From the NCBI RefSeq assembly GCF_014836595.1, contig NZ_JACSQO010000004.1, positions 124,001 to 188,000 on the forward strand: DNA of 64,000 nt, read 5' to 3'. The translations under genes and the position numbers were made by a program. How positions within the stretch are numbered: the first letter of the stretch is position 1; each line of letters begins with the position of its first letter. This DNA comes from Psychrobacillus faecigallinarum (GTDB lineage Bacteria; Bacillota; Bacilli; Bacillales_A; Planococcaceae). Shown here piece by piece: positions 1 to 10,209 of the stretch. Under the pieces are notes generated by a model. It saw nothing but the letters and a program-made list of their open reading frames with translations, made no database searches and was not told the origin of the DNA.

Positions 1-91
1 TTTCATACAATCCTCATCTTGGATATTATTATCGAATTTAGTTCCTTTCATTAAATAAATAATTTATAATTTTAAATTTTAATAAACCTAA

Positions 92-121
92 AGTAGAGAA
101 ATCTTGTTTCTCTGCTTTTTT
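92..121 (+). terminator. Intrinsic terminator
   Basis: A ten-base stem with one G-U pair (92-101 with 107-116) has a five-base loop and is followed by a run of T. It would end a transcript entering from left of the window. The rest of 1-423 is AT-rich and shows no other gene or recognisable element. Confidence 0.6.
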
Positions 122-423
122 ATTTGCTTAATACGATAAGATAAAGGACTAAGAGTTGTCTAGTTTTAAATCGAGCGGAGTAAACCATGCTTCGTGACAA
201 ATTTTAATTATTAAATTTGAGTTATTTATAGTGATTTTATCAACCTTGGATAATTATCAAATTTCCTGGAAAGAACATCCATGTCTTTTCATATAAATTG
301 GAATTGTGAAAATCGTATCTAAGTATAAACTAAATAAGAATATGTTGTGAAATTTAGATTGTATTACTAGGGAAATGGGTATAAGTTAAAAGATATGTAA
401 ACAAAGCTTAGTGGAGGTATAAA

Positions 424-921
424 ATGTTTTTAGAAAAAAATAATGAAATTCGAGCGGATCTATTCCGTCTGGTAGATTCCTTAACAGAGGAAGAATTTAA
501 TAAAAAACCTGATAATAATGCTTGGTCGCCAAAGGAAATTATGGAACACTTAGTTAAGATGGAGAATACCATTGTAAAAGGAATAAAGGCTGAACTTGCC
601 AATCCTCAAAGCCCACAAGTGAAAAAGAAGCCTATTGGGGTTTCGACTTTCCGATTGATCAAAGTAAAGGCACCTAAACATACAGTGCCAAAGCCTGATT
701 ATGAGACAAAAGAGGTGATGAAAAATAAATTGCATGAGGCAAGAATGGAATTATTAAAAGTATATGCTGATAATGAATATCAGGTATTTCAAAAAAAATC
801 ATTAAAGCATCCTTTATTTGGACAAGTACCACTTGTGCAGTGGTTTCCATTCGTAGGATTACATGAAAAACGTCATTTGAAGCAATTAGAGAAAACAATC
901 AAAAAGATAAAAGGTCATTAG
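424..921 (+). CDS. DinB-fold (DinB/YfiT superfamily) protein
   Basis: A 165-residue protein of the DinB-like four-helix bundle superfamily. The three histidines that bind a divalent metal in this family are visible: H42 in helix 2 (MEHLV), and H147 and H151 near the C-terminus (LHEKRHLKQ). Family members are metal-dependent transferases, often thiol-related and commonly of unknown substrate, so the exact reaction cannot be named. The ATG follows a good Shine-Dalgarno (gtggaggt). The gene stands alone before aconitase, with about 120 bases between. A second, unrelated-looking DinB protein lies at 40617-41087. Confidence 0.8.
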   Translation: MFLEKNNEIRADLFRLVDSLTEEEFNKKPDNNAWSPKEIMEHLVKMENTIVKGIKAELANPQSPQVKKKPIGVSTFRLIKVKAPKHTVPKPDYETKEVMKNKLHEARMELLKVYADNEYQVFQKKSLKHPLFGQVPLVQWFPFVGLHEKRHLKQLEKTIKKIKGH

Positions 922-956
922 AATTAATTATTACTTATAATAATTTTAATGTAATT

Positions 957-976
957 TACTTATCAATAGAGATAAG
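957..976. promoter_or_regulatory. Inverted repeat upstream of aconitase
   Basis: A perfect 7-bp inverted repeat (ACTTATC, six-base spacer, GATAAGT) lies in the 122-base gap before acnA. Aconitase genes of Bacillus are controlled by CcpC and CcpA, and CcpC recognises a dyad built from ATAA/TTAT. The arrangement here is not the exact published box, so assigning it to a regulator is inference. Confidence 0.3.
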
Positions 977-1043
977 TTATGATTAGTTATGGAGAAAAGT
1001 TACTTGAATAGAGTCTTTTCAATAGATATTAGGAGGATTACTA

Positions 1044-3752
1044 ATGGCAAAAGATAGCTTATACAATAGCCGTACTTCTTTCACGCTAAATGGAAAAGAA
1101 TATACTTATTATCGTTTAGCAGCTCTAGAAGAAGCAGGAATTGCAAACGTTTCACGTCTACCATACTCAATTAAAGTATTGCTAGAGTCTGTGCTACGTC
1201 AACATGATGGATATGTTATTAAAGATGAACATGTAGAACAATTAGCAAAATGGGGTAAAGATGCAGACCCAGAAGCAGAAGTTCCATTTAAACCTTCTCG
1301 AGTTGTACTACAAGATTTCACAGGAGTACCAGTAGTAGTTGATTTAGCAGCATTACGTTCTGCGATGAACGAAATGGGCGGTAATCCGGACAAAATTAAC
1401 CCTGCTATTCCAGTTGACCTTGTAATCGATCACTCAGTACAAGTAGATAAATATGGTACTGCTTCAGCTTTACAAGCTAATATGGATCTTGAGTTCGAAC
1501 GTAATGCAGAGCGTTACAACTTCTTAAAATGGGCTCAAACAGCATACGATAACTTCCGTGCTGTACCTCCAGCAACTGGTATCGTTCACCAAGTTAACTT
1601 AGAGTACCTAGCGCCAATCGTACACGTAAACGAAACAACTGACGGTACATTAGAAACATTCCCAGACTCAGTAGTAGGTACTGACTCACATACAACAATG
1701 ATCAATGGTCTTGGTGTACTTGGATGGGGTGTAGGTGGTATTGAGGCTGAGGCAGGAATGCTTGGTCAACCTTCATACTTCCCAATTCCTGAAGTTATCG
1801 GAGTGAAATTAATAGGAGATCTTCCAAACGGAACGACTGCTACTGACTTAGCGCTTAAAGTTACTCAAGTACTTCGTCAACGTGGTGTTGTTGGTAAATT
1901 TGTTGAATTCTTCGGCCCTGGAGTATCTAAATTACCACTTGCTGACCGTGCAACTATTGCTAACATGGCTCCTGAGTATGGTGCTACTTGTGGTTACTTC
2001 GCTATCGATGAGGAATCACTTGAATACTTGCGTCTAACTGGCCGTGAAGAAGAACATATTGCAGTTGTTGAAGCTTACTTAAAAGCAAACGACATGTTCT
2101 TTGATCCAACTTTAGAGCCTGTATACACAGATGTTATTGAAATTGACCTTGGTGCAATCCAAGCAAATCTTTCAGGACCAAAACGTCCACAAGATTTAAT
2201 TCCCCTTACTGATATGAAATCTCGTTACCGTGAAGCAGTAGTTGCTCCTCAAGGTACACAAGGCTTCGGATTATCAGAAAAAGAGTTTGCTAAATCTGCA
2301 ACTGTAAAATTTGAAGACAGAGATGTTGTTATGCCAACTGGTGCTGTTGCAATTGCTGCAATCACTTCTTGTACAAACACATCTAACCCATACGTTATGC
2401 TAGCAGCTGGTTTAGTTGCGAAAAAAGCTGTAGAAAAAGGATTGAAAGTACCTGCATATGTAAAAACATCATTAGCACCAGGTTCTAAGGTAGTTACTGG
2501 TTATTTACAAGATTCAGGACTAGACAAATTCCTTGATGAAATTGGATTCAACACAGTTGGTTATGGTTGTACTACATGTATCGGTAACTCTGGTCCATTG
2601 TTGCCTGAAATCGAGAAAGCGATTATTGACGAAGATTTATTCGTAACTTCTGTGCTTTCTGGTAACCGTAACTTTGAAGGTCGTGTGCATCCATTAGTAA
2701 AAGCTAACTACTTGGCTTCACCACCATTAGTTGTGGCTTATGCTCTTGCTGGAACTGTAGATATTGACCTACAAAAAGATTCATTTGGTAAAGACCAAGA
2801 TGGCAACGAAGTATTCTTTGCTGATATTTGGCCATCTACTGAAGAAGTTAACCAAGTACTTTCTAAAGTGGTTACTCGTGAACTATTCCAAAAGGAATAT
2901 GCACGTGTATTCGATGAAAACGAAGCTTGGAATGCAATTGAAACTTCTACAGAATCACTATATTCATTTGATGACAAATCAACTTATATTCAAAACCCAC
3001 CATTCTTCCAAGGATTATCTAAGGAACCTGGTCAAATTGAATCACTTGATGGTCTTCGCATAGTAGCCAAATTTGGTGACTCTATTACTACTGACCACAT
3101 TTCACCGGCTGGTGCAATTGGTAAAGATACACCTGCAGGTAAATACTTACGTGAAAATGGTGTAGAAGTACGTGACTTCAACTCATATGGTTCTCGTCGT
3201 GGTAACCATGAAGTAATGATGCGCGGTACATTTGCAAATATTCGTATTCGTAACCAAGTAGCTCCTGGCACAGAAGGTGGATATACTACTTACTGGCCAA
3301 CAGGCGAAATCATGTCCATCTATGATGCTGCTATGAAGTATCAAGAAGAAGGTACTGGTTTAGTAGTAATTGGCGGAAAAGATTATGGTATGGGATCATC
3401 TCGTGACTGGGCAGCTAAAGGAACGAATCTTTTAGGCATTAAAGCAGTAATTACGGAAAGCTTTGAGCGTATTCACCGTTCAAATCTTGTGATGATGGGT
3501 GTTTTACCTCTTAATTTCTTACCAGGTGAAAATGCTGAAACATTAGGCTTAACTGGTAAAGAAGAAATTAGTGTGAATATTGCTGAAGGAGTTAAACCTC
3601 GTGATATCCTGAAAGTAACAGCTAAAGCAGAAGATGGTTCTGTAAAAGAATTCAATGTGCTTGCTCGTTTCGACTCAGAGGTTGAGGTAGATTACTACCG
3701 TCATGGCGGTATCCTTCAAATGGTGTTACGTAACAAAATGCTAGAAGCATAA
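1044..3752 (+). CDS. acnA: Aconitate hydratase A
   Basis: Cytosolic aconitase (citB/acnA), interconverting citrate and isocitrate in the TCA cycle. In Bacillus the apo-form also binds RNA as an iron-responsive regulator. The 902-residue length is normal for the family. The three [4Fe-4S] cysteines are C443 (SCTNTSNP), C509 and C512 (CTTCIGNSG). The swivel domain near the C-terminus carries the conserved [10 protein letters not shown] loop. The ATG follows a perfect AGGAGG, and an intrinsic terminator follows directly, so the gene is monocistronic. It is the left anchor of the B. subtilis-like backbone acnA-yneP-yneQ-yneR-plsY-parE-parC. Confidence 0.98.
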   Translation: MAKDSLYNSRTSFTLNGKEYTYYRLAALEEAGIANVSRLPYSIKVLLESVLRQHDGYVIKDEHVEQLAKWGKDADPEAEVPFKPSRVVLQDFTGVPVVVDLAALRSAMNEMGGNPDKINPAIPVDLVIDHSVQVDKYGTASALQANMDLEFERNAERYNFLKWAQTAYDNFRAVPPATGIVHQVNLEYLAPIVHVNETTDGTLETFPDSVVGTDSHTTMINGLGVLGWGVGGIEAEAGMLGQPSYFPIPEVIGVKLIGDLPNGTTATDLALKVTQVLRQRGVVGKFVEFFGPGVSKLPLADRATIANMAPEYGATCGYFAIDEESLEYLRLTGREEEHIAVVEAYLKANDMFFDPTLEPVYTDVIEIDLGAIQANLSGPKRPQDLIPLTDMKSRYREAVVAPQGTQGFGLSEKEFAKSATVKFEDRDVVMPTGAVAIAAITSCTNTSNPYVMLAAGLVAKKAVEKGLKVPAYVKTSLAPGSKVVTGYLQDSGLDKFLDEIGFNTVGYGCTTCIGNSGPLLPEIEKAIIDEDLFVTSVLSGNRNFEGRVHPLVKANYLASPPLVVAYALAGTVDIDLQKDSFGKDQDGNEVFFADIWPSTEEVNQVLSKVVTRELFQKEYARVFDENEAWNAIETSTESLYSFDDKSTYIQNPPFFQGLSKEPGQIESLDGLRIVAKFGDSITTDHISPAGAIGKDTPAGKYLRENGVEVRDFNSYGSRRGNHEVMMRGTFANIRIRNQVAPGTEGGYTTYWPTGEIMSIYDAAMKYQEEGTGLVVIGGKDYGMGSSRDWAAKGTNLLGIKAVITESFERIHRSNLVMMGVLPLNFLPGENAETLGLTGKEEISVNIAEGVKPRDILKVTAKAEDGSVKEFNVLARFDSEVEVDYYRHGGILQMVLRNKMLEA

Positions 3753-3764
3753 TAGATAGAAACG

Positions 3765-3801
3765 GGGCCCTAAATCTTATATGATTTAGGGCTCTTTTTT
3801 T
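3765..3801 (+). terminator. Terminator of acnA
   Basis: A 12-base stem (3765-3776 with 3783-3794, one G-U pair) is followed by seven T. It starts 13 bases after the aconitase stop codon. Confidence 0.9.
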
Positions 3802-3880
3802 GTGTAAATTAACGAAATATTCGTTACAAGAACATACATTCGTGTTAATATATAGATAACGAGTTGTAGGAGGAAATTAC

Positions 3881-4930
3881 ATGAGACTAAAAAACTTTCA
3901 TCTGGCAGATCGAATGCATTACTATAAGGTGCCAGGAGTAAGTATTACATTAATTGATCAGGGACAAATCAGTGCATGCATAAACCAAGGGGTTTTAGAG
4001 GTGGGAAGCAGAAGAGCTATCAACGAGAAGTCTCTTTTTAACGCTTGTTCTATTAGTAAGTTTCTAACTGGAATGTTGGTTATAAAACTCGTCCAACAAG
4101 GGGATTTAGATTTAGATGAAAATGTTAACGAGAAACTTATATCTTGGAATATCCCAGAGAATGATTTTACTAACTTAAAAAGAGTAACTTTAAGAAACTT
4201 ACTTAGCCATCAATCTGGAATTGTAGATCCTATCAATAGTTTTCCAGAGCATGTTGCAAGTAATGGCACTCCAACAATGGTGGAATTACTAGAAGGAAAA
4301 ACGCCCTATAATAATTGCCCAATTGAAGTCACATATGAACCTGAAAGTGAATTTCATTATTCAGATGCTAGCTACTGTATAATTCAGCAAGTAATTGAAG
4401 ACTCAATGAAAAAATCATTCATCCAAGTTATGACTGAGCATATATTTACACCATTAGAAATGGAGAATAGTAACTATGCTATGACAGCAGCAAGTATGAG
4501 TGAAGAAAACATTTCGTGTGGTCATAACAAAAACGGAGAAGTAGTGAATGAAAAGTATCCTTTATATCCATATCCAGCTGCTTCTGGATTATGGACAACC
4601 TCTGAAAATATAGCCAAATTAGTCCAAGAATTAATGAATGCTTTGAAAGGTGAAAGTAAAACAGGTATCTCTGCTATAGCAGCAAAGGAGTTAATTAGTT
4701 CACAAGGAAGAAAAAAATGGGCAGGACTTGGTGTATTTCTTGAGGAATCTGAGAACCAACTGGAAATCTCATCACTTGGATGGGGAGTAGGCTTTCAATG
4801 TATGATGGTAGCATACCCATATTTGGAGAAAGGTGCTGTCATAATGACAAATGCAGAACTAGGGGTACATCAACTGGAAGGAATCATCGGAGAAATATAT
4901 AACTCTTTTCTGAGCCAATTGAAGGGGTAA
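3881..4930 (+). CDS. Serine hydrolase, beta-lactamase class C / PBP4* family
   Basis: A 349-residue member of the beta-lactamase-related serine hydrolases. The nucleophile motif is S57-I-S-K60 (SxxK). The second motif is Y160-S-D, where YSN is usual. No signal peptide is visible, so the protein is probably cytoplasmic and more likely an esterase or peptidase than a resistance enzyme. The start follows GTAGGAGGAAATTAC. The next gene, an acetyltransferase, starts three bases after this stop, so the two are likely cotranscribed. A broken relative of the same superfamily lies at 42233-43363. Confidence 0.8.
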   Translation: MRLKNFHLADRMHYYKVPGVSITLIDQGQISACINQGVLEVGSRRAINEKSLFNACSISKFLTGMLVIKLVQQGDLDLDENVNEKLISWNIPENDFTNLKRVTLRNLLSHQSGIVDPINSFPEHVASNGTPTMVELLEGKTPYNNCPIEVTYEPESEFHYSDASYCIIQQVIEDSMKKSFIQVMTEHIFTPLEMENSNYAMTAASMSEENISCGHNKNGEVVNEKYPLYPYPAASGLWTTSENIAKLVQELMNALKGESKTGISAIAAKELISSQGRKKWAGLGVFLEESENQLEISSLGWGVGFQCMMVAYPYLEKGAVIMTNAELGVHQLEGIIGEIYNSFLSQLKG

Positions 4931-4933
4931 AAA

Positions 4934-5344
4934 ATGCATATCTTACTAGCTAAACCAGCTTCTATATCTAATGTAATAGCTTTCTTCAAAGAAAACTTAA
5001 ATCCCGATAGTAGCGAGATATATTCAGAAGAGTTTTTATGCCCTCTTGGAACTCAAGCTGCTATTAGAAGGAACCAAATGATACTAGCTATAGAAAATGG
5101 GCATGTTGTGGGAGCAATTCGTTTTTATCGAAGAAAAACAGCCAATACCATTTCACTTTATCAATTTGCTGTAAGTTCAAAGTATCGTGGTAAAGGCGTT
5201 TTAAAAAAGATGCTTCTCTTTATAAATGACGCGCCAATCGTAGCTCTATGTCCAATTGAATCAAAATTTAACCAATATTATTACAAGATGGATTGGAAAC
5301 TACAAGAACAAGTTGATGGGTTTAATACGTGGATTTTTAAATGA
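4934..5344 (+). CDS. GNAT-family acetyltransferase
   Basis: A small 136-residue GNAT-fold protein. The acetyl-CoA pyrophosphate-binding loop appears as SSKYRGKGVLKKML, preceded by the beta-4 strand ISLYQFAVS. The substrate is unknown. It begins three bases after the serine hydrolase stop and probably relies on translational coupling, as its own Shine-Dalgarno (AAGGGG) lies inside the upstream gene. Confidence 0.7.
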   Translation: MHILLAKPASISNVIAFFKENLNPDSSEIYSEEFLCPLGTQAAIRRNQMILAIENGHVVGAIRFYRRKTANTISLYQFAVSSKYRGKGVLKKMLLFINDAPIVALCPIESKFNQYYYKMDWKLQEQVDGFNTWIFK

Positions 5345-5553
5345 GTGCTTGATTACGGTTTGTGTTTACTAATTAATAATACTTTCACTTAAAATGTAAG
5401 CATTTTTTTACTTGAAAAAGCAAATGAATAAATATAATCATAGCGATTTAATATTCATCAGATTTGTATAAGGATTAGCTGATAAAGGGCTATTTTCTAT
5501 AGTTTTATCATGGGGCATTTCCTATTCATTTAGTCTCATTTTTGATAGACATT

Positions 5554-5590
5554 AATTTGCTTCGGTTCGTTGGAAGAAACGAAGCAAATT
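5554..5590. other. Hairpin between convergent genes
   Basis: A perfect 11-bp inverted repeat (5554-5564 with 5580-5590) lies between two convergent acetyltransferase genes. Neither side has a proper T-run, so it is a weak terminator candidate at best. The rest of 5345-5607 shows nothing recognisable. Confidence 0.4.
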
Positions 5591-5607
5591 TCACATAAAG
5601 AAAAAGA

Positions 5608-6150
5608 TTACTCTATCCAATCAGGCTTGGTGAGGGAAAAGATGAAAGCATCATGTGAGCTGTTATCTTGATATAGATACCCTCTCAACAAACCTTCCTT
5701 TTCAAATCCTAGATTTAAAAGTAACGTAAAAGAGGCCTCGTTTTGAGGGAATGTTACTGCTCCTATACGGTATAGATTTAAAACATTAAAGCAATAGTCT
5801 ATAACAGCCCTCACAGCTTCACTCACTATTCCTTTTCTCCAATGGCCAGGTAATAGTTCGTAGCCAATTTCTGTTCTTTTACTAGCTAAAGATAAGTTAT
5901 TTAATCCAACAGTTCCAATTAACTCTCCAGTTTCTTTCAATTCTATTCCCCAACGCATAGATTTTTTTTGCTCAAAACCTGTAGCAAATGATTTAACTAA
6001 CGCATCAGCTTGTTCTTCTTTTGTAAACGGGGACATCCCATAAAACTTAATGACTTCTTCATTGGAAAAAATGGAGAAAATACTAGCCACATGTTCATCT
6101 TTAATTTCTATTAACTTTAATCTCTCTGTAGACAATGTTGGAAAGCTCAT
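5608..6150 (-). CDS. RimJ/RimL-type GNAT acetyltransferase
   Basis: A 180-residue N-acetyltransferase resembling the ribosomal-protein alanine acetyltransferase group (RimJ/RimL/YjcK-like). The typical opening is seen (TERLKLIEIKDEH), then the acetyl-CoA loop (LPGHWRKGIVSEAV) and the C-terminal segment with NEASFTLLLNLGFEKEG. Many such paralogues act on small molecules or unknown proteins, so the substrate is not assigned. The ATG has an AAAAGGGG Shine-Dalgarno. The gene is divergent from the large regulator at 6270. Confidence 0.8.
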   Translation of the reverse strand: MSFPTLSTERLKLIEIKDEHVASIFSIFSNEEVIKFYGMSPFTKEEQADALVKSFATGFEQKKSMRWGIELKETGELIGTVGLNNLSLASKRTEIGYELLPGHWRKGIVSEAVRAVIDYCFNVLNLYRIGAVTFPQNEASFTLLLNLGFEKEGLLRGYLYQDNSSHDAFIFSLTKPDWIE

Positions 6151-6269
6151 CTCAAAACCCCTTTTCTATAATTCTTATATTCTAACACAACTGTAATTAT
6201 CTTTCTATTCAATTAAATTGTATGTTAGGATATGGTTATATAAATGGCATTTTCTTTGGGGGGTATTCG

Positions 6270-9200
6270 ATGGAACAACCAACTATCTTACTGTCTAAGC
6301 TTAATCCACCGGTTCCTTCTTCAAATTATATGAGAAGGTCTTCTCTAATTAAAAAATTGAAAAGTAAAGCGGACAAAAAAGTTTGTCTCTTACATAGTGG
6401 TGCAGGCTTTGGAAAAAGCTCTGCCCTTGCTCAATATTTTCAAGATTCTAAGGAAACGTTTTCATGGTACTCCATATCGGAGGAGGATGATAATATTCTT
6501 CCTTTTCTACGCCATTTAGTACATAGCATTCGTAAAGTTGTTCCAGCGTTTGGAAGCAGTCTCCTAGAGGATAGCCTTCTATTCATGTATCCAAAGGAGG
6601 CTGAGCTAACTAGGTGGTACTCTCTTTTCAGTAATGAGCTTTCAGTAATGGGCACCCCTTTTACAATTGTTTTAGATGATTATCATTTGGTTGATCATGT
6701 ATTTCACATTAATTATGTAATTGAAAAAATAATAGAGTTTCTTCCTCCTTCTATCAATATGGTTATAGCTTCACGGATTCGACCAAAATGGACAGTTCTA
6801 CTCAAGCTTAAGTTAAATGGTCAATTAGTGGAGATAAAGGAAAAAGATTTTATGTTTACCGAGGAAGAAATTCAAGTGTTCTTTGAAGATTACTTTGATA
6901 AAACAATTACAAGTGTAGAAGCGGAAAACGTTTTAAAGCTAACAGAGGGATGGGCTATCGCAATACAATTGATTGCCATACAAGTAGCGGAATCAAACAA
7001 AGTGATAGCAGATCTTTCTGATTTTGCATTGAATGAATTATTTTCCTATCTTTCGGAAGAAGTATTTTCTAATATGACCCTCAAAAATCAACATTCCTTA
7101 TTGAATTTTAGTATTTTTCCAGTTTTTTCAGCAATAGAAATAAAGGAATTCTTTGGTGAAGAAGGACTTGTTCAGTTACAGTTGCTAACTTCAAGTCACT
7201 CTTTCATCCAAAAGTTAAGTGACTCTAACACTTATAGATTTCACTCATTGTTTCAACAATTTTTAGAAGATAAGTGGCTCCAAACAAATTCTTTACTGTA
7301 TTATGAAACACATAAAAAAGTATCTTGGTTTTTTAAAGAGCAAAATAATATCGTACAAGCTATTTATCATGCAGAAAAATCTAAAGATGAGCTATTTTTA
7401 GCTGAAATGATTATTCAGAATGCGAACTCAATGATTATGGCTGGTCAATTCGATTGGCTGTTAGACTTGATGAAGGATCATTTGTCTCCTACTACTAGGG
7501 AAATGTTTTACGAACTCTATTATTTTGAAGGTGAATGTCATCGATATCGGGCTTTTTATGAAAAAGCCAGGAAATCATATGAAGTGTGTTTAGATATTGC
7601 TCAGACAAAGCGAAATGTTCTATTTATAAGCAGAGCTAATGCAGGGATGGCACATATTTATTTAGATACCATTCAACCTGCATTAGCAAAATCATTTTTA
7701 GAGGAAGCCATTAGATGGGCAAATGAAAGTGAGGAAATATCGATTCAGGAACAGAACTCTCTAAAAAGGCTTCATGCTGAGAATCTAGTTAATTTAGGAA
7801 AAGCCAAAGAGGCTAGTGAATGGGTATCGATGGAGAATTTAGATCCATTTATTTTAAGGAATGGTAATTTGGATGCGCGAATCTATTTAAGAACCGGGCT
7901 GCTCAATGACGCAGTTCAGGTTTTAGAATCGAGGCTAGGAGATGAAATAGCTATTCCCGATTCTCATCGAGAAACTGACATCTTGCTTTCGTTTATTTAC
8001 TCACTGACAGGAGAAATCGAAAAAGCTAAAATAGCTGCTAATAAAGGCATCGAAACAGGCATCAAAGAAAAGTCAGGTTTCGTGGAGGCAGTGGGGTGGA
8101 TTAGAAAGGGTCATTCTGAAATTTTGTACAATCCATTTGATCAAAAGACACCTGAATCTCTATACTTAAAAGCCGTACAACGAATGGAAGACTTAGATGT
8201 TTCAAGAGCTAAAGCCGAGCCTTACTTGGGACTTTCTATTTTAAAGTCTAGGCAGGGGAAGCTTCAGGAAGCTATTGATTACGGTGAAATGGGATTGCGT
8301 GAAACAATCAAAAGTAATGATTATTGGCTATCTGCTTATATTATGCTTGGCCTGTCCATTGTTTATTATGAAAATGGTGATTTAGACAAAGCTGAAGCAA
8401 CATGTCAGGAAGCAAACGCATTATTTTATAAAAATGGAGATATATACGGAGAAATGATCAGTAACTACTGGCTTTCTAGTATTTATGCAGAGCTTCAAAT
8501 GAGTGAACCTTTTTTAGGTTCCTTGCTGAAATTTGCAAGAATGTGTGTGGAAAATAATTTTCTTTTCTTTCTGCTGAAAAAAACCGTATTTGGTCCAGTG
8601 GATCTACAGGTCAATTATCCCCTTCTTAAAAAGGGAAGCTTACTTCTAAAAGGAAACAAAGATCCCTTCTTGCAAAAATTGATAGAAAAATTAGATGTGC
8701 GAGATGATATACCTTACCCAGGATATTCTCTGAGACTGCAGCTTCTAGGCTCCTTTACTCTATTTATGGGCATTCATGAAGTAGAAGAAAGGAAATGGCA
8801 AAGAGAAAAGTCGAAGGAGCTTCTTACTTTTTTATATTTGCATAAAAATCGATTTGTACCTAAGGAAGAATTAATAAGAAACCTATGGAAAGAGGATGAA
8901 AAAACAAATGATCGCGATTTTAAGGTTGTCTTAAATGCGCTGCTTAAAGTTATAGAACCAAAAAGGCAAGCGCGAGGAGAATCTTTTTTTATAGTCCGTA
9001 AACAATCAATGTACCGTATTAATCCAGAAGCAGTTGTTCATAGTGACTTAGAGACATTTAATGATTACGTTACGCTAGGAATGCAAGAAAAAGTTGCATC
9101 GTTATCGTTAGAACATCTATTAAAGGCAGTGAGACTCTATAATGGTAGCCTTCTAGAAGATAATCCTGCCAATGAATGGATCTCTCATGACCGTGAGAAA

Positions 9201-9482
9201 ACAGAGCAACAGTATATGTTAGTTTTAGAAAGATTGGCTCAAACGAGTACGCGTATAAAGGATTTCGAGAACACGATATACTGGTCTGAGAAACTCATAC
9301 GGATAGATCCAACGTGGGAAGAGGCCTATCGTTTGCTTATGTTTGCTTATTATCAAATGCAAAATAGAACACAGGCAGTTAAATGGTATGAACGATGTGT
9401 AGCAACTTTACATGATGAGCTTCGTGTAGAACCTATGCAAACGACTATTCAAATGTATGAGATGATTGTGAATTTTGGCTAA
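6270..9482 (+). CDS. Large MalT/SARP-like transcriptional activator
   Basis: A regulator of about 1070 residues. The N-terminal third is a STAND-type NTPase with a Walker A loop (HSGAGFGKSSAL, near residues 40-51) and a Walker B-like strand (FTIVLDDYH). The middle is a run of TPR-like helices. The last ~250 residues hold a winged-helix DNA-binding domain (LRLQLLGSFTLF... onward) and a bacterial transcriptional activation domain (BTAD) as in SARP regulators. The start was placed at 6270 because GGGGGGT precedes it; an in-frame start at 6222 lacks a ribosome site. Known relatives sense an effector and need ATP. It precedes the liv/acyl-CoA operon in the same direction and is the obvious candidate activator of it, which is inference. 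Confidence 0.85.
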   Translation: MEQPTILLSKLNPPVPSSNYMRRSSLIKKLKSKADKKVCLLHSGAGFGKSSALAQYFQDSKETFSWYSISEEDDNILPFLRHLVHSIRKVVPAFGSSLLEDSLLFMYPKEAELTRWYSLFSNELSVMGTPFTIVLDDYHLVDHVFHINYVIEKIIEFLPPSINMVIASRIRPKWTVLLKLKLNGQLVEIKEKDFMFTEEEIQVFFEDYFDKTITSVEAENVLKLTEGWAIAIQLIAIQVAESNKVIADLSDFALNELFSYLSEEVFSNMTLKNQHSLLNFSIFPVFSAIEIKEFFGEEGLVQLQLLTSSHSFIQKLSDSNTYRFHSLFQQFLEDKWLQTNSLLYYETHKKVSWFFKEQNNIVQAIYHAEKSKDELFLAEMIIQNANSMIMAGQFDWLLDLMKDHLSPTTREMFYELYYFEGECHRYRAFYEKARKSYEVCLDIAQTKRNVLFISRANAGMAHIYLDTIQPALAKSFLEEAIRWANESEEISIQEQNSLKRLHAENLVNLGKAKEASEWVSMENLDPFILRNGNLDARIYLRTGLLNDAVQVLESRLGDEIAIPDSHRETDILLSFIYSLTGEIEKAKIAANKGIETGIKEKSGFVEAVGWIRKGHSEILYNPFDQKTPESLYLKAVQRMEDLDVSRAKAEPYLGLSILKSRQGKLQEAIDYGEMGLRETIKSNDYWLSAYIMLGLSIVYYENGDLDKAEATCQEANALFYKNGDIYGEMISNYWLSSIYAELQMSEPFLGSLLKFARMCVENNFLFFLLKKTVFGPVDLQVNYPLLKKGSLLLKGNKDPFLQKLIEKLDVRDDIPYPGYSLRLQLLGSFTLFMGIHEVEERKWQREKSKELLTFLYLHKNRFVPKEELIRNLWKEDEKTNDRDFKVVLNALLKVIEPKRQARGESFFIVRKQSMYRINPEAVVHSDLETFNDYVTLGMQEKVASLSLEHLLKAVRLYNGSLLEDNPANEWISHDREKTEQQYMLVLERLAQTSTRIKDFENTIYWSEKLIRIDPTWEEAYRLLMFAYYQMQNRTQAVKWYERCVATLHDELRVEPMQTTIQMYEMIVNFG

Positions 9483-9674
9483 GGATTATTTAAGTTTTAA
9501 AAATATGGCATCAAATATAATATTTCGCTGAGAAAATTCATTACAGCAGAATTATAACACCACGGCTACTAGTAAGCGATTCTAAATTTGATGCTGATCG
9601 GCTCTGTAAGCTCGTCAAATATTTTGTAAATGGTTGACATTTTATATATAGAACTAGAGGCTTATCCAGATAGA

Positions 9675-9706
9675 AGCGTATCCAATTTAATGGATATGCT
9701 TTTTAA
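9675..9706 (+). terminator. Terminator-like hairpin after the regulator gene
   Basis: The arms aagcgtatcc and ggatatgctt pair with one G-U, and T residues follow. It lies about 200 bases after the regulator stop and would separate it from the liv operon. Confidence 0.5.
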
Positions 9707-9834
9707 TTGTATGAATAATATTTTGATTCTTTACCTAATCAATTTCATAATTCCTATTCTTAAAGAGAAACACGAATAATTATGAGGGAATACCAAAAAC
9801 ATATGCTTATATAAGAATTAAGTATAATTGATTA

Positions 9835-9930
9835 CCGCTTCAGGTGGATGCTTTCATATGATGGCTTATCTGTCTCACACATCCAACAGGAGTCCGCCTT
9901 TCGCTACAATCAATACCTAAGAAAGTTCGT
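9835..9930. repeat. Possible decayed copy of a Bacillaceae intergenic repeat
   Basis: The stretch begins with ccgcttcaggtggatgcttt and ends near aacaggagtccgcctttcgc then tacaatcaa. This resembles, from memory, a dispersed palindromic intergenic element of many Bacillaceae, in which GC-rich arms of the type CCGCTCCAGGCGGACGCTTT and CAGGAGTCGCCGCCTTTCGC face each other. The central part here has lost the symmetry. No alignment was run. Confidence 0.35.
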
Positions 9931-10125
9931 GTTTAATCAGTAAAACGCTATTTATGAAATGGACTCATATGTAAAATATTATAAAACTCCTAGTATTTGC
10001 AGGTAGCGAGGGGGGAATCTTATTCGCTTATAAAATGTCTCTTTCCATAAACAAGCATAAAAAAAGTAACTAAGTCACTTAAGCCCCTGATGCCTTCTTC
10101 ATAAACATGATACTACAAAAAAAGC

Positions 10126-10155
10126 TTGTAACTTATTTGTAACTCCTCTTATGTA
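10126..10155 (+). promoter_or_regulatory. Candidate promoter of the liv operon
   Basis: TTGTAA (10126-10131) and TATGTA (10150-10155) are separated by 18 bases. It is a modest sigma-A match just upstream of a cre-like site and the livK start. The position fits, but the hexamers are imperfect. Confidence 0.35.
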
Positions 10156-10171
10156 CATTTAAAGCGAAGCA

Positions 10172-10185
10172 TGAGAGCGCTTACA
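10172..10185 (+). promoter_or_regulatory. cre-like site (CcpA) before livK
   Basis: TGAGAGCGCTTACA matches the Bacillus cre consensus TGWAARCGYTWNCW at 13 of 14 positions. It lies about 20 bases downstream of the candidate -10 element, where CcpA binding blocks transcription. This suggests carbon catabolite repression of the operon. Confidence 0.45.
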
Positions 10186-10209
10186 AAATTATTTAGGAGG
10201 TATGGAATA

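Noticed and set aside
2764..3063. 99-codon frame inside aconitase
   Set aside because: It is a shifted frame of acnA, with no independent start signal.
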